From Acidobacteriota bacterium (GTDB lineage: Bacteria; Acidobacteriota; Vicinamibacteria; Vicinamibacterales; CAVVIG01): 64,000 bases of DNA. Both the position numbers and the translations under genes were made by a program. The stretch spans positions 1 through 64,000 of the forward strand of contig JADZED010000013.1 in assembly GCA_020850715.1 (NCBI GenBank), given 5' to 3'. Shown piece by piece: positions 37,520 through 51,775 of the stretch. Every line of letters starts with the position of its first letter. Within the stretch, counting starts at the first letter, position 1. Below the pieces are notes generated by a model that was not told the origin of the DNA, made no database searches, and saw nothing but the letters and a program-made list of their open reading frames with translations.

Positions 37520-39742
37520 ATGGATCGTCGCGCGTTCATCAAGCTCTCGGCGCTCACCGGTTCGGCGGCGACGCTGGCGGGATGCGGCAGCCCGGAGAAC
37601 CATGTCATCCGGTTCGTGCCCGACGACGAGATCGTTCCCGGCATCGCGCAATGGAAGCCCGGCATCTGTCCGCTGTGCCAGGCGGGCTGCGGCCTGCAGG
37701 TGCGCGTGATGGATGCCGACGCCGAAGTGGTCCGCAACGGCCAGCGCGGCATGATGAAGGTCGCGGCCGCCAAGAAGCTCGAGGGGGCCGCGTCCAACCC
37801 GATCAATCGCGGCGGACTCTGCCCGCGCGGCCAGGCGGCCATTCAGATCACCTATCATCCCGATCGGATTACGCACCCCCTCAAGCGCAGCGGCCCGCGG
37901 GGCAGCGGAGCGTTCCGGGAAGTGTCGTGGGAGGAGGCGCTCGCCGAGCTCGCCGGCCGTCTCGACGCGCTGGCGGGCGCCGGGGCACCGACGCTCGCCA
38001 TCCTCACGCGCCCGCGCCGGAACCTGCGACAGACGCTCGTCGCGACGTTCCTCGAGCGATTCGGCGCTCCTTCGCCGCTGACGTACGAGCTCTTCGGCGA
38101 CGACGTGCTCAGGCGCGCCAACGCGATCAGCTTCGGCCGCGAGCAGATGCCGACCTTCGACCTGACGCGATCGAACTACGTGATCGGGTTTGGCGCCGAC
38201 TTCCTCGGCACCTGGAACTCGCCCGTCTCGCAGAGCGCCGGGTATGGCGCCATGCGCTCGGGGCGGCCCGGCGCGCGCGGCCGCTTCGTGCAGGTCGAGG
38301 CGCGGATGTCGCAGACCGGCGCCAGCGCCGACGAGTGGATCCCGGTCCGGCCGGGCACCGAAGGGGTGCTCGCGCTCGGCCTCGCGCACGTGATCATCAA
38401 CGAGCAGCATCGGCCGCCGGAGGCCGCCGGGACGGCCGGCGCCCTGATCGAGGGGTTTGCCGGCGGGCTCGCCGATTACGCGCCGGATGAGGTGGCGCAG
38501 CGGACCGGCGTTGCCGCGGCGCGGATCGCGCGGCTGGCGCGCGACTTTGTCGAACGGCGCCCGAGCGTCGCGATCATCGGCGGCGCGCCGCTGGCGCCCA
38601 CCAACGGCCTGTTCCACGCGCTGGCCGTCAACGCCCTGAACGCGCTTGCCGGAAGCGTCGGCCAGCCGGGTGGCCTCTTCTTCATGCCGCAGGCGGGCGC
38701 CCCGCCGGCGGGGCGCGGCGGTCTCGACCAGGCGGCGGCCGGCCTCCTGTCGTCGGCCGACCCGCCCATCCAGCTCCTGCTCATCGACGAGGCGAACCCG
38801 GTGTTCACCGCGCCGGCGGCGTGGAAGGTGCGCGAGGCGCTCGAGAAGGTGCCCTACATCGCGAGCTTCGCCTGCTTCCTCGACGAGACCAGCGTCCTGG
38901 CCGATCTCATCCTTCCGGATCATTCGTTCCTCGAATCGTGGGTGGATGCGCGGCCCGAATCGGGCGCGCTGGTCGCGGTCGCCGCCGCCGCGCCGCCCGC
39001 CATGCGGCCGCTGCACTCGACACGCGCCATGCCGGACGTGCTGCTCGATCTCAGCCGGCGGCTGCAAACGCCCTTCGACCCGCCGCTGCCCGAGACGTTC
39101 GACGCGATGCTCAGCGAGAGCTTTGCGTCGCTGCCCGAATCGGAGGCCGGCGACGCCTGGACGGTCGCCCAGACCGACGGCGCCTGGTCGGGCGACCTGC
39201 CGCAGGCGGATCCTGCCGCACGCCCGGCGCGCGAGCCGGTCCGCTTTGTCGAGGCGCAATTCGACGGCGACGCGGCGCAGTACCCGTTCCACTTCCTGCC
39301 GTATCCGTCGCAGGCGTTCCTCGACGGGTCGACGGCGCACCTGCCCTGGCTGCAGGAGCTGCCCGACCCGCTGACGAGCGCGATGTGGTCCACCTGGGTC
39401 GAGATCGGCAGCGAGGCTGCCGCGCGGCTGAGCATCCGCGAGGGCGACATGGTCGAGATCACGTCGAGCCAGGGCTCGGTGCGCGCGCCGGCGATCGTTT
39501 CGCCCGGGCTGGCGCCCGACGTCGTGGCCATGCCGGTCGGGCAGGGACACGAGACCTTCACGCGGTATGCGAGCGGCCGCGGATCGAATCCGATTGCCAT
39601 CCTCGCGCCCATGCGCGAGCCCGACACGGGCGCGCTCGCATGGGCGGGCACGCGCGTGCGGGTCGCACGCGCCGGGGCGCCGGAGGGCCGCCTGATTCTC
39701 TTCGCGGGCCAGATGCGGGACATCGAGGCGCGGGAGCGCTGA
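37520..39742 (+). CDS. Tat-exported molybdopterin-oxidoreductase-like subunit (ActB1-like)
   Basis: The product has 740 residues. It starts with a twin-arginine motif (RRAFIKL) and a lipobox LAGC (C22). A 4Fe-4S (FS0) motif C50-x2-C53-x3-C57 to C101 is complete. The following region (PTFDLTRSNYVIGFGADFLGTW) matches ActB of Alternative Complex III, where the usual Mo-ligating residue and cofactor are absent. I see no ligand Cys or Ser in the usual place. The C-terminal dinucleotide-binding fold (AARLSIREGDMVEI) is present. Cofactor content is uncertain. Confidence 0.85.
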   Translation: MDRRAFIKLSALTGSAATLAGCGSPENHVIRFVPDDEIVPGIAQWKPGICPLCQAGCGLQVRVMDADAEVVRNGQRGMMKVAAAKKLEGAASNPINRGGLCPRGQAAIQITYHPDRITHPLKRSGPRGSGAFREVSWEEALAELAGRLDALAGAGAPTLAILTRPRRNLRQTLVATFLERFGAPSPLTYELFGDDVLRRANAISFGREQMPTFDLTRSNYVIGFGADFLGTWNSPVSQSAGYGAMRSGRPGARGRFVQVEARMSQTGASADEWIPVRPGTEGVLALGLAHVIINEQHRPPEAAGTAGALIEGFAGGLADYAPDEVAQRTGVAAARIARLARDFVERRPSVAIIGGAPLAPTNGLFHALAVNALNALAGSVGQPGGLFFMPQAGAPPAGRGGLDQAAAGLLSSADPPIQLLLIDEANPVFTAPAAWKVREALEKVPYIASFACFLDETSVLADLILPDHSFLESWVDARPESGALVAVAAAAPPAMRPLHSTRAMPDVLLDLSRRLQTPFDPPLPETFDAMLSESFASLPESEAGDAWTVAQTDGAWSGDLPQADPAARPAREPVRFVEAQFDGDAAQYPFHFLPYPSQAFLDGSTAHLPWLQELPDPLTSAMWSTWVEIGSEAAARLSIREGDMVEITSSQGSVRAPAIVSPGLAPDVVAMPVGQGHETFTRYASGRGSNPIAILAPMREPDTGALAWAGTRVRVARAGAPEGRLILFAGQMRDIEARER

Positions 39743-39743
39743 C

Positions 39744-40432
<689 letters not shown>

Positions 40433-40436
<4 letters not shown>

Positions 40437-41800
40437 GCGCCGCGCCCGTCGAGACCGCTGCCGCGACCCGGCAGATCAACGACGACCTGCTGCGCCCGCT
40501 GCTCAACACGTCGTGGCGCTTCTGGGCGCTGGTCGCCGTGCTCGGCGGCGGCGTCCTGATGGGCTTCTGCGCCTGGCTGTACCAGCTCTATCACGGCATC
40601 GGCGTGTGGGGCATCGCCTGGCCGGTGTTCTGGGCCTTCGGGATCACGAACTTCGTCTTCTGGATCGGCATCAGCCACGCCGGCACGCTGATCTCGGCGA
40701 TTCTGCGGCTCGTCGATGCGGGCTGGCGGCGGCCGGTCACGCGGTGCGCCGAGGCCATCACCGCCTTCGCGCTGATGATTGGCGCCGTCTTCCCGATCAT
40801 CCATCTGGGCCGGCCGTGGCTCGCCTTCTGGCTGTTCCCCTATCCAAGCGAGCGCGGCATCTGGCCCAACTTCCGCTCGCCGCTCGCGTGGGACTTCTTC
40901 GCCATCAATACCTATCTCACCGGCAGTCTCCTGTTCCTGTTCCTGCCGATGATTCCCGACTTCGCGCTCGTCCGCGACAAGACGACCGGCTGGCGCCGCC
41001 GCGTCTACGGCGTGCTCTCGCTCGGCTGGGAAGGCACGCCCAGGCAATGGCACCGGCTGGAGTCTGCGATGGGCATCATGGCCGTCGCAATCATCCCGGT
41101 CGCCGTCTCCGTGCACACCATCGTGTCGTTCGACTTCTCGATGTCGCCGACCCCGATGTGGCACTCCACGATGTTCGGCCCGTACTTCGTCGCGGGCGCC
41201 ATCTTCAGCGGCATCGCGGCGCTCATCATCGCGATGGCCGCGCTGCGGAAGTTCCTCCACCTCGAGGCCTACCTGCAGCCGATCCATTTCGAGAACCTGG
41301 GCAAGCTGCTGCTGACGATGAGCCTGCTCTGGGGCTACTTCGTCTTCGCCGAGCGGCTCACGACCTGGTACGGCAACGACGTGGCGGAGATCACCGTCCT
41401 CAACGTCACGCAGCGCGGCAGCTTCGCGCCGCTCTACTGGACGATGGTGGTCTGCAACCTCGTGGTGCCGTTCACGATCCTCTCGATCGGCAGGCTTCGG
41501 ACCATCACCGGCTGCGTCATCGCCTCGTTCGGCGTCGTGGTCGGCATGTGGCTGGAGCGATTCCTCATCATCGTCCCGTCGCTCGGGCACAAGTTCCTGC
41601 CCTACAGTTTCGGCGAGTACCGGCCGACGCCGGTGGAGATCATGCTGCTCGTCGCGACCTTCTGCGCGATGATGCTGCTCTACGTGCTCTTTGCGAAGCT
41701 GGTCCCGATCATCTCGATCTGGGAATTGAAGGCGGGCGGGTACCACGCGATCGAGGCGGCGCGGCTGCCCGAGACGCCGCTGGCGAACGTGAACCTGTGA
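40433..41800 (+). CDS. NrfD/PsrC-family membrane subunit (ActC-like)
   Basis: The product has 455 residues with ten hydrophobic helices that I can count, as in ActC. WPVFWAFGITNFVFWIGISHAG and HLGRPWLAFWLFPYPSERGIW are characteristic. It would carry quinol oxidation and a proton path. It overlaps both neighbours by 4 bp (ATGA and GTGA), so all five genes are likely one operon. No second NrfD gene (ActF) follows. Confidence 0.95.
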
Positions 41801-42297
41801 AAGCGGTCTACGCTCTCTACGACGACCCGAACGCCGCGCTGCGCGCGGTCAATGGCCTGCGCGCGGCGGGCATCGCCGACCGCGACATCGCCGTCATGAC
41901 GGCCGATCCGATCGAAGGGCACGCGCTGATGGCGCGCGAGGCGCACACCTGGATGCCCTGGGTCGCCGCGTGCGGTGCCGTCGTGGGGCTCGTCCTCGCG
42001 GTCGGCATGCTGTTGTGGGGCGAGCTCGCCTGGCGCCTCGATACGGGCGGCATGCCGGTTGTCGCCTGGTGGCCGAACCTCATCATCATGTTCGAGCTGA
42101 CGATGCTCAGCGCCATCCTGACCACGGTCGGCACCCTGTTTGTCACCGCAGGCATTCCCAGCCGCCGCGAAAAGCTGTACGACGCCGAGATCGCCGACGG
42201 GAAGATCCTCGTGGGCGTGAAGGATCCTCCGGATACCTCGATCGCGTCCCTCCAGCAGGCGCTGCTGGCGGGTGGGGGGCGGGTCAAGCGCGTCTAG
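41797..42297 (+). CDS. DUF3341 membrane protein (ActD-like)
   Basis: The product has 166 residues. An N-terminal alpha/beta part (YALYDDPNAALRAVNGLR) is followed by two TM helices (about 48-71 and 86-115) and a short C-terminal alpha/beta part. This is the usual ActD layout. The GTG start overlaps the ActC-like stop. It closes the respiratory cluster; ActE and ActF homologues are not found downstream. Confidence 0.9.
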   Translation: MKAVYALYDDPNAALRAVNGLRAAGIADRDIAVMTADPIEGHALMAREAHTWMPWVAACGAVVGLVLAVGMLLWGELAWRLDTGGMPVVAWWPNLIIMFELTMLSAILTTVGTLFVTAGIPSRREKLYDAEIADGKILVGVKDPPDTSIASLQQALLAGGGRVKRV

Positions 42298-42930
42298 CGG
42301 CACGTCCACGCGGGCGGGGCATCCCGGCTGGCGGCGTGGCTCCTCCCTCCAATACGTCAGGCATCTCCGTCGGTCGCGCCTTACCAGCCGGGCGGCGCGC
42401 CCGGGGCCAGTGTCACGATCCACGGCGACGGGAACACCGGCGGGCTGTCTCAGGACCGATCATGGGGGCCCCCGTGCGAGCCCCTCCTTCGCGGTGTTTG
42501 CGCCCCGCGGAGCCGACGTGCTATATTCGTCAGGTTCTCTTGGAGCCGGGACGACCCTATCTGGCTCCGATTGCCCGGGAAGGTGCCGCTGAGTGGCCAG
42601 CCGGAATGACCAGGCTGTCCGGCGGCAGGGCAACTACGCTGCAGGACGCTCCCGGAGGGGAGCACCCGACCTTCGGGCAGGTCCCTCGCGCGAATCTCAC
42701 AAGTCGTAGGGGTGTTCAGGGCTTTCAGGCGCCAAGCCGTGTTCGCTCTCCGAGGCTCTCCAGTCTTCGGCGGGCCGGAGAAGGCTTTCAGGCCTGAAGC
42801 GCGTGGTGGGCGTCGCGGTCGCGGCGCCGTGCCGGCATTGGCGATCCCGGGCTGACGGCGAGCGTTCGCGAGGGCGCCGTGCCGGCCATCGACCGGTTCG
42901 CCAGTTTGCCGTGTGTGCGAAAGACCGAAT
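42298..42930. other. Long leader region of the ribosomal superoperon
   Basis: About 630 bp without a convincing gene. It has an inverted repeat CCACGC (42306-42311)/GCGTGG (42334-42339) just after the respiratory operon, a candidate promoter near 42500, a short CCCGA/TCGGG hairpin near 42667, and the 12-bp palindrome TTCAGGCCTGAA near 42788. If the promoter is right, the rpsL leader would be about 400 nt. Confidence 0.5.
42498..42527 (+). promoter_or_regulatory. Candidate sigma-70 promoter of the str operon
   Basis: TTGCGC at 42498-42503 and TATATT at 42522-42527 with an 18-bp spacer. The -10 matches five of six consensus bases; the -35 only three. It is the most promoter-like pair in the gap before rpsL. 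Confidence 0.35.
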
Positions 42931-43308
42931 ATGCCGACCATCAGTCAGCTCGTGCGGGCCGGACGCCGGAAGATCGTCAGCAAGACGAAGAGCCCGGCCC
43001 TGCAGGACAGTCCGCAGAAGCGCGGTGTGTGCGTCCGCGTGTTCACCCAGACGCCGAAGAAGCCGAACTCCGCGCTGCGCAAGGTGGCGCGCGTGCGGCT
43101 GACCAACGGCATCGAGGTGACCACCTACATTCCGGGCGTGGGTCACAACCTCCAGGAGCACTCGCTCGTGCTCATCCGGGGCGGCCGCGTCAAGGATCTG
43201 CCGGGCGTGCGCTATCACGTCGTGCGCGGCACGCTCGACGCGGTGGGGGTTGCGGGGCGCATGCAGGGGCGGTCGAAGTACGGCGCCAAGCGGCCCAAGA
43301 AGGCCTAG
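42931..43308 (+). CDS. rpsL: 30S ribosomal protein S12
   Basis: The product has 125 residues. [12 protein letters not shown] starts at 42931; upstream in-frame codons to 42913 are not needed. The decoding-site loop [11 protein letters not shown] is wild type, with lysine at the classic streptomycin-resistance position. [12 protein letters not shown] and [16 protein letters not shown] are intact. It is the first gene of the superoperon, 43 bp ahead of rpsG. Confidence 0.98.
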   Translation: MPTISQLVRAGRRKIVSKTKSPALQDSPQKRGVCVRVFTQTPKKPNSALRKVARVRLTNGIEVTTYIPGVGHNLQEHSLVLIRGGRVKDLPGVRYHVVRGTLDAVGVAGRMQGRSKYGAKRPKKA

Positions 43309-43351
43309 GCCCGGGAAATTGGGACTCAGGAACTAGCAGTCAGGACTTCCG

Positions 43352-43825
43352 ATGCCGAGACGACGAGAGATTCCGAAGCGCGATGTGCCGGCCGATCCGC
43401 TCTACCAGAGCCCGCTGGTGACCAAGTTCATCAGCTGCGTGATGACCGACGGCAAGCGGAGCACGGCGGAGCGCATCCTCTACAAGAGCTTCGACATCAT
43501 CAAGGAGAAGACCGGCGACGATCCGCTGAAGACGTTCAAGAAGGCGATCGACAACGTGAAGCCGAGCCTCGAGGTGAAGTCGCGGCGCGTCGGGGGCTCG
43601 AACTACCAGGTGCCGGTCGAAGTGAATCCGAACCGCCGGCTGTCGCTGAGCATCCGCTGGCTGGTCGGCTACGCCACCTCGCGCGGCGACGGCAAGACCA
43701 TGTACGAGAAGCTGGCGAACGAGCTGCTCGATGCGGCGAACCTGCGTGGCGGCGCCGTGAAGAAGCGCGAAGACACGCACCGGATGGCGGAGGCCAACAA
43801 GGCTTTTGCCCACTATCGCTGGTAG
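43352..43825 (+). CDS. rpsG: 30S ribosomal protein S7
   Basis: The product has 157 residues. [15 protein letters not shown] is the usual S7 start and [20 protein letters not shown] the usual end. S7 nucleates the 3' domain of 16S rRNA and in enterobacteria represses the str operon. The 43-bp gap before it carries short purine-rich repeats (GGGACTCAGGAACT) that may provide its ribosome site. Confidence 0.98.
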   Translation: MPRRREIPKRDVPADPLYQSPLVTKFISCVMTDGKRSTAERILYKSFDIIKEKTGDDPLKTFKKAIDNVKPSLEVKSRRVGGSNYQVPVEVNPNRRLSLSIRWLVGYATSRGDGKTMYEKLANELLDAANLRGGAVKKREDTHRMAEANKAFAHYRW

Positions 43826-43852
43826 ACGGGACCAGGGACCAAGGACGAGCAC

Positions 43853-45961
<2,109 letters not shown>

Positions 45962-45979
45962 GGATTACGGGGAAGCGAG

Positions 45980-46318
<339 letters not shown>

Positions 46319-46326
46319 GCGCAGAC

Positions 46327-47007
46327 ATGGTCACAGGCATCATCGGCAGGAAGGTCGGCATGACGCAGGTGTTCGACGCCGACGGCACCGTGCACCCGGC
46401 CACTGTCATCAAGGCGGGACCATGCGTCGTCGTCCAGGCCAAGACGGCGCAGACCGACGGTTACGAGGCCGTGCAGCTCGGGCTGGTCGAGCCGAGGCCC
46501 GCGAAGGCGACCAGGGCGATGCAGGGGCACTTCAAGCGCGCCAGCGTGCCGCCCGCGCGCGTCACGCGTGAAGTGCGGGTGGCCGCGGGCGGCGATGCCG
46601 TGAAGGCCGGCGATCCGGTGCTCGTATCGATCTTCGCCGACGGCGAACGGGTCGACGTGATCGGGACCGGCCGCGGCAAGGGCTTCCAGGGGGTCGTCCG
46701 GCGGCATCACTTCGGCGGCGGTGCGGCGACCCACGGCTCGATGTTCCACCGCGCGCCCGGATCGATCGGCGCTTCCTCGTTTCCCTCGCGCGTGGTCAAG
46801 GGCATGCGCGCCGCGGGACGGATGGGCGGCGGGCGCGTCACGACGCTCAACCTGAAGGTGCTGCGGGTCGACCCCGACAACCACCTGCTGGTGGTCGAGG
46901 GCGGCGTGCCCGGCGCGCCCGAGAGCGTGGTGATCGTGCGCAAGGCGGCCGCGTTGAAGAAGCTGAAGGTGGCGCAGGTCGAGAAGCCCAAGAAGGCCAA
47001 GAAGTAG
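46327..47007 (+). CDS. rplC: 50S ribosomal protein L3
   Basis: The product has 226 residues. It has [17 protein letters not shown] at the start and the peptidyl-transferase loop region [24 protein letters not shown]. The C-terminus is a short Lys-rich tail (KPKKAKK). It starts 8 bp after rpsJ. Confidence 0.98.
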   Translation: MVTGIIGRKVGMTQVFDADGTVHPATVIKAGPCVVVQAKTAQTDGYEAVQLGLVEPRPAKATRAMQGHFKRASVPPARVTREVRVAAGGDAVKAGDPVLVSIFADGERVDVIGTGRGKGFQGVVRRHHFGGGAATHGSMFHRAPGSIGASSFPSRVVKGMRAAGRMGGGRVTTLNLKVLRVDPDNHLLVVEGGVPGAPESVVIVRKAAALKKLKVAQVEKPKKAKK

Positions 47008-47017
47008 GCGGGACGCG

Positions 47018-47638
47018 ATGCAGCTTGATGTGGTGAACCGCGACAACGCGAAGATCGGCAGCGTCGAGCTGCGCGACGAAGTGTTCGGCGGGCGGGTGAA
47101 CGCCGATCTCATCTGGGAATCGGTCGTGCACGAGCAGGCGTCGGCGCGGCGGGGCACGCACGCCACCAAGAACCGCGCGCTGGTGAGCGGCAGCGGGAAG
47201 AAGCCCTGGCGGCAGAAGGGGACCGGCCGGGCGCGGGTCGGGTCGTCGCGGACGCCCCTGTGGCGCCATGGCGGGACGGTCTTCGGACCGCAGCCGCGCG
47301 GCTACGGCTTCCGCCTGCCGAAGAAGGTCGAACGCGGCGCGCTGCGCGCGGCGCTGGCGCAGAAGCTGCGCGAGGGGGCGCTCGTCGCAGTCGATGCACT
47401 CGCGGTGGACGGGATCAAGACCAAGGCGGCCTCCGCGATGCTGAAGGGCCTCGGGGTGACCGGCCGGGCGGTCGTCATCGACGTGGCGATCGATGACACG
47501 CTCGCACGGTCGGTGCGCAACCTGCCGGGCGTGCACTACGTGTCGAGCGGACGGGTGACGGCGCGCGACGTGATGGCGGCCGGCCGCGTCGTGGCGACCA
47601 GAGGGGCGCTGGAGCGGCTGCAGGACGCGCTCGCCTGA
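47018..47638 (+). CDS. rplD: 50S ribosomal protein L4
   Basis: The product has 206 residues. The extended loop [29 protein letters not shown] is intact and lines the exit tunnel. In enterobacteria L4 also regulates the S10 operon; no equivalent leader is evident here. A 49-bp gap separates it from rplW. Confidence 0.97.
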   Translation: MQLDVVNRDNAKIGSVELRDEVFGGRVNADLIWESVVHEQASARRGTHATKNRALVSGSGKKPWRQKGTGRARVGSSRTPLWRHGGTVFGPQPRGYGFRLPKKVERGALRAALAQKLREGALVAVDALAVDGIKTKAASAMLKGLGVTGRAVVIDVAIDDTLARSVRNLPGVHYVSSGRVTARDVMAAGRVVATRGALERLQDALA

Positions 47639-47687
47639 GGCGCGGCGCGAGCAACGGTCCGCGGACGCGGATGCGACGAGACTGGCT

Positions 47688-47978
47688 ATGAAGCTGACAG
47701 ATGTGATTCGACGGCCGCTGATTACCGAGAAGACCTCGATCCTGCGCGAGGACGGCCGCACGATCGTCTTCGAAGTGGCGATGGCCGCGAACAAGATCGA
47801 GATCCGGCGCGCCATCGAGCAACTGCTCGGCGCGAAAGTGGCCGGCGTCCGCACGAGCGTGACGCACGGCAAGGTGAAGCGGCAGGGGCGCTTCGCCGGC
47901 CGGCGGTCCGACTGGAAGAAGGCGTACGTGACGCTGCGCGAAGGGCAGAAGATGCCCGAGTTCCTGGAGGGCGCGTAA
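47688..47978 (+). CDS. rplW: 50S ribosomal protein L23
   Basis: The product has 96 residues. VIRRPLITEKTS at the start and KVKRQGRFAGRRSDWKKAYVTL at the loop are typical. L23 binds the exit-tunnel rim and docks trigger factor and SRP. The stop is directly followed by the rplB start. Confidence 0.97.
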   Translation: MKLTDVIRRPLITEKTSILREDGRTIVFEVAMAANKIEIRRAIEQLLGAKVAGVRTSVTHGKVKRQGRFAGRRSDWKKAYVTLREGQKMPEFLEGA

Positions 47979-48803
47979 ATGCCGGTCCGCAAGATGAATC
48001 CGACGTCGCCGGCGGCCCGCTACCACACGGTGCAGACCTTCGACGACATCACGACGCAGGAGCCCTACAAGCCGCTGGTCGAGCCGCTGAAGAACACGGG
48101 CGGGCGCGACGCGCACGGGCACCTCACCTCGTGGTGGCGCGGCGGCGGGCACAAGCGGATGTACCGCATCATCGATTTCAGGCGCGACAAGCGCGACATC
48201 CCGGCGACGGTGACGACCATCGAGTACGACCCGAATCGATCGGCGCGGATCGCGCTGCTGACCTACGCCGACGGCGAGAAACGGTACATCCTGCAGCCGA
48301 ACGGGCTGAAGGTCGGGGACACGATCGTCGCCGGCGCCGGCGTCGACATTCTCACGGGCAACGCGCTGCCGCTGCGCAGCATCCCGCTCGGCACCCAGGT
48401 GCACAACGTCGAACTGCGGCCGGGCCGCGGCGGGCAGATCGCGCGCAGCGCGGGATCGTCGGTGCAGCTGGTCGCCAGGGAGGGCGATTACGCGACCGTG
48501 AAGATGCCGTCGGGCGAGACGCGGAAGATCTTCGCCGAGTGCTACGCCACGGTCGGCCAGGTCGGCAACATCGACCACGAAAACGTGTCGATCGGCAAGG
48601 CGGGGCGCAGCCGCTGGCTGGGACGGCGGCCGCACGTACGCGGCGTCGCCATGAATCCGGTCGATCATCCGCTCGGAGGCGGCGAGGGCAAGACCTCGGG
48701 CGGACGCCACCCGGTGACGCCGTGGGGCATGCCGACCAAGGGCTACAAGACGCGCAATCGCAAGTCGACCGACCAGTTCATCGTGCAGAGACGCCGGAAG
48801 TAG
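47979..48803 (+). CDS. rplB: 50S ribosomal protein L2
   Basis: The product has 274 residues. The peptidyl-transferase signature is [22 protein letters not shown] with the conserved histidine; [22 protein letters not shown] is present. The ATG abuts the rplW stop with no spacer. A 51-bp gap follows. Confidence 0.98.
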   Translation: MPVRKMNPTSPAARYHTVQTFDDITTQEPYKPLVEPLKNTGGRDAHGHLTSWWRGGGHKRMYRIIDFRRDKRDIPATVTTIEYDPNRSARIALLTYADGEKRYILQPNGLKVGDTIVAGAGVDILTGNALPLRSIPLGTQVHNVELRPGRGGQIARSAGSSVQLVAREGDYATVKMPSGETRKIFAECYATVGQVGNIDHENVSIGKAGRSRWLGRRPHVRGVAMNPVDHPLGGGEGKTSGGRHPVTPWGMPTKGYKTRNRKSTDQFIVQRRRK

Positions 48804-48854
48804 GAGCCTGGCACCCCACCGATTCGCGACTTCGCCGATTGTGAGAGACCTGAT

Positions 48855-49202
48855 ATGGGACGTTCGCTGAAGAAGGGACCGTTCGTGGACACCTCGTTGC
48901 TCGAGAAGATCGAGGTGATGAACCGCGGGGCCGAGAAGAAGGTCATCAAGACCTGGTCGCGGCGCTCGACGGTGATCCCCGAGTTCGTCGGCCACACCCT
49001 CGCCGTGCACAACGGGAAGAAGTTCATCCCGGTGTACGTGACCGAGAACATGGTGGGCCACAAGCTGGGCGAGTTCGCGCCGACGCGGCTCTTCAAGGGG
49101 CACACGACGAAGGTCGCGGAGAAGACGGCAGCCGCGGCGGGCGCGCCCGGTGCGGCCGCGGCCCCAGGGGCGGCGGGCGCGGCGAAGCCCGGGGAGAAGT
49201 AG
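48855..49202 (+). CDS. rpsS: 30S ribosomal protein S19 with an Ala/Pro/Gly tail
   Basis: The product has 115 residues. [17 protein letters not shown] and [16 protein letters not shown] identify S19. The last 24 or so residues after VAEKT are an Ala/Gly/Pro-rich, flexible tail absent in most S19 (about 92 residues). Four bases separate it from rplV. Confidence 0.97.
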   Translation: MGRSLKKGPFVDTSLLEKIEVMNRGAEKKVIKTWSRRSTVIPEFVGHTLAVHNGKKFIPVYVTENMVGHKLGEFAPTRLFKGHTTKVAEKTAAAAGAPGAAAAPGAAGAAKPGEK

Positions 49203-49205
49203 GGC

Positions 49206-49679
49206 ATGGCGGCAGGCATCGAAGCGCGGGCCACGGTCCGCTACGTTCGCACCTCGGCCCAGAAGGCGGGGCTCGTGCTGGATCTGATCCGCGGCAAGGA
49301 CGTCGGCCAGGCGCTCGCGATGCTCCAGTTCACCCGCAAGGGCGTCGCCCCCGACGTGGCCAAGCTCCTGCGGTCGGCCGTGGCCAACGCGCAGCAGAAG
49401 GAAGGCTTCAGCGGCGATGTCGACCGCCTGTTCGTGTCGGCGTGCTACGCCGATCAGGGGCCGTCGCAGAAGCGCGTGCGCCCGGCGCCGATGGGCCGTG
49501 CGTTCCGCGTGCTGAAGCGCACGGCGCACCTGACGGTGCACGTGGCCGAGCGGCCCGAGGACGTCGTGGTGCTGGGCGGCGAGAGCTCGCCGAAACGCCG
49601 CCCGCGCGCCGGCGCGCCGAAGCGGCCGGCCGGCCGCCGGCCGGCGAAGCCGGGCCGGCGAGGAAAGGCGAAGGAGTAG
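49206..49679 (+). CDS. rplV: 50S ribosomal protein L22 with basic tail
   Basis: The product has 157 residues, against about 110 usually. The L22 core (RTSAQKAGLVLDLIRGK, and MGRAFRVLKRTAHLTV) is complete and has the exit-tunnel hairpin (RVRPAPMGRAFRVLKR). The extra C-terminal 30 or so residues are Arg/Pro/Lys-rich. It is followed 3 bp later by rpsC. Confidence 0.97.
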   Translation: MAAGIEARATVRYVRTSAQKAGLVLDLIRGKDVGQALAMLQFTRKGVAPDVAKLLRSAVANAQQKEGFSGDVDRLFVSACYADQGPSQKRVRPAPMGRAFRVLKRTAHLTVHVAERPEDVVVLGGESSPKRRPRAGAPKRPAGRRPAKPGRRGKAKE

Positions 49680-49682
49680 CCC

Positions 49683-50378
<696 letters not shown>

Positions 50379-50411
50379 GCGGGGCGGACTGCGGGGGGCG
50401 AACGGCAGGAT

Positions 50412-50453
50412 GGGCGGCGCGGCAGGCCACCCTTCCGGCCGATTCCACCGCCC
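50412..50453 (+). promoter_or_regulatory. Nested inverted repeat between rpsC and rplP
   Basis: GGGCGG (50412-50417) pairs with CCGCCC (50448-50453), and inside it GGCC (50425-50428) with GGCC (50437-50440). The spacer is G-rich in its first half and C-rich in its second. No T-run follows. It could shape expression of rplP and below. Confidence 0.4.
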
Positions 50454-50485
50454 CCGCCGATCCCGCCCGGTGAGGATGACGCATC

Positions 50486-50908
50486 ATGATGATGCCGAAG
50501 AAGGTGAAATACCGGAAGCAGCAGCGCGGCCGGATGGCCGGCAAGGCGTGGCGCGGCTCCGACGTGTCGTTCGGCGACTACGGCCTGAAGGCGCTCGAGC
50601 CCTGCTGGCTGACCGATCGGCAGATCGAGGCGGCGCGCGTGGCCATGACCCGCTTCATCCAGCGCGGCGGCAAGATCTGGGTCCGGGTGTTTCCCGACAA
50701 GCCGATCACCAAGAAGCCGCAGGAGACCCGCATGGGCAAGGGGAAGGGCGCGCCCGAGCAGTGGGTCTGCGTGGTGCGGCCGGGCCGCGTGCTGTTCGAG
50801 ATGAACGGCGTCAGCGAGAAGGATGCGCGCGACGCGATGACGCTGGCCGCGGCCAAGCTGCCCATCCAGACCAGGTTCGCGACCCGGTTCGCGCAGGAGA
50901 AAGCGTGA
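50486..50908 (+). CDS. rplP: 50S ribosomal protein L16
   Basis: The product has 140 residues. [31 protein letters not shown] and [20 protein letters not shown] are canonical. Three ATG codons in a row (50486, 50489, 50492) start the gene; GAGGA nine bases before 50486 favours the first. It overlaps rpmC by one base at a TGATG junction. Confidence 0.97.
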   Translation: MMMPKKVKYRKQQRGRMAGKAWRGSDVSFGDYGLKALEPCWLTDRQIEAARVAMTRFIQRGGKIWVRVFPDKPITKKPQETRMGKGKGAPEQWVCVVRPGRVLFEMNGVSEKDARDAMTLAAAKLPIQTRFATRFAQEKA

Positions 50909-51099
50909 TGAAGGCGAGCGAACTGCGCGACCTCGGACGCGACGAACTGGCCGACCGCGAGCGCGATCTCACCGACCAGCTGTTCCGGATGCGGATCCAG
51001 AAGTCGATGGGCCAGCTGGAAACGCCGGAGAAGATGAGGACGATCCGCCGCGATCTCGCGCGCGTGAAGACGGTGCTCCGACAGAAGAGGGCCGGATAG
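50908..51099 (+). CDS. rpmC: 50S ribosomal protein L29
   Basis: The product has 63 residues forming the two-helix L29 hairpin. [21 protein letters not shown] and [29 protein letters not shown] (in parts) identify it. It lies at the exit tunnel near L23. The start overlaps the rplP stop, so translation is coupled. Confidence 0.96.
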   Translation: MKASELRDLGRDELADRERDLTDQLFRMRIQKSMGQLETPEKMRTIRRDLARVKTVLRQKRAG

Positions 51100-51119
51100 T
51101 TCCGCCCGAGCGATACGTT

Positions 51120-51374
51120 ATGGCTACCAAAGCAGAGAAGGTGGGCGTCGTCGTCAGCAACCGGATGCAGAAGAGCATCGTGGTCGCCGTCGAATGGCAG
51201 GTGCGGCACGGGCTCTACGGCAAGACCGAGCGGCGGACGTCGAAGTTCATGGTGCACGACGAGGAGAACGCCGCGCGCATCGGCGACACCGTCGCGATCA
51301 CCGAGACGCGGCCGATGAGCCGTCGGAAGCGGTGGGCGCTCGCCCGGATCGTGCGCCGGTCGGCGGAGGTGTAG
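51120..51374 (+). CDS. rpsQ: 30S ribosomal protein S17
   Basis: The product has 84 residues. [18 protein letters not shown] and [19 protein letters not shown] with [17 protein letters not shown] are typical S17 OB-fold sequences. It is followed 2 bp later by rplN. Confidence 0.97.
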   Translation: MATKAEKVGVVVSNRMQKSIVVAVEWQVRHGLYGKTERRTSKFMVHDEENAARIGDTVAITETRPMSRRKRWALARIVRRSAEV

Positions 51375-51376
51375 CC

Positions 51377-51745
51377 ATGATCCAGATGCGATCGATCCTG
51401 GACGTCGCCGACAATTCCGGCGCGCGCAAGATCGCCATCATCAATCCGATCGGCGGATCGACCGGCCGCTACGCGCGGCTGGGCGACATCGTCACCGCAT
51501 CGGTGAAGGAGGCGACGCCGGAGGGGACGGTCAAGAAGGGCCAGGTGGTCAAGGCGGTCATCGTCCGGACCGTCAAGGAGCAGCGGCGCCGCGACGGCAG
51601 CTATATCCGCTTCGATCGGAACGCCGCCGTGCTGATCAACGACAACAACGAGCCGATCGGGACGCGCGTGTTCGGCCCGGTGGCGCGCGAGCTGCGCGAA
51701 CGCCGGTTCATGAAGATCATCTCGCTCGCGCCGGAGGTGCTCTAA
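51377..51745 (+). CDS. rplN: 50S ribosomal protein L14
   Basis: The product has 122 residues. [18 protein letters not shown] and the L14 signature [16 protein letters not shown] with [19 protein letters not shown] are present. The ATG at 51377 lies right after the rpsQ stop. A 95-bp spacer with hairpins separates it from rplX. Confidence 0.98.
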   Translation: MIQMRSILDVADNSGARKIAIINPIGGSTGRYARLGDIVTASVKEATPEGTVKKGQVVKAVIVRTVKEQRRRDGSYIRFDRNAAVLINDNNEPIGTRVFGPVARELRERRFMKIISLAPEVL

Positions 51746-51775
51746 CAGGGCAGGACCGGCAGGACCGGCAGGGCC

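Noticed and set aside
42306-42339. Intrinsic terminator after the ActD-like gene
   Set aside because: The 6-bp stem has a long loop and no T-run, so it was kept only as an inverted repeat.
42803-43102. Open frame just before and over rpsL
   Set aside because: It overlaps rpsL in another frame and its product is Arg/Ser-rich without motifs.
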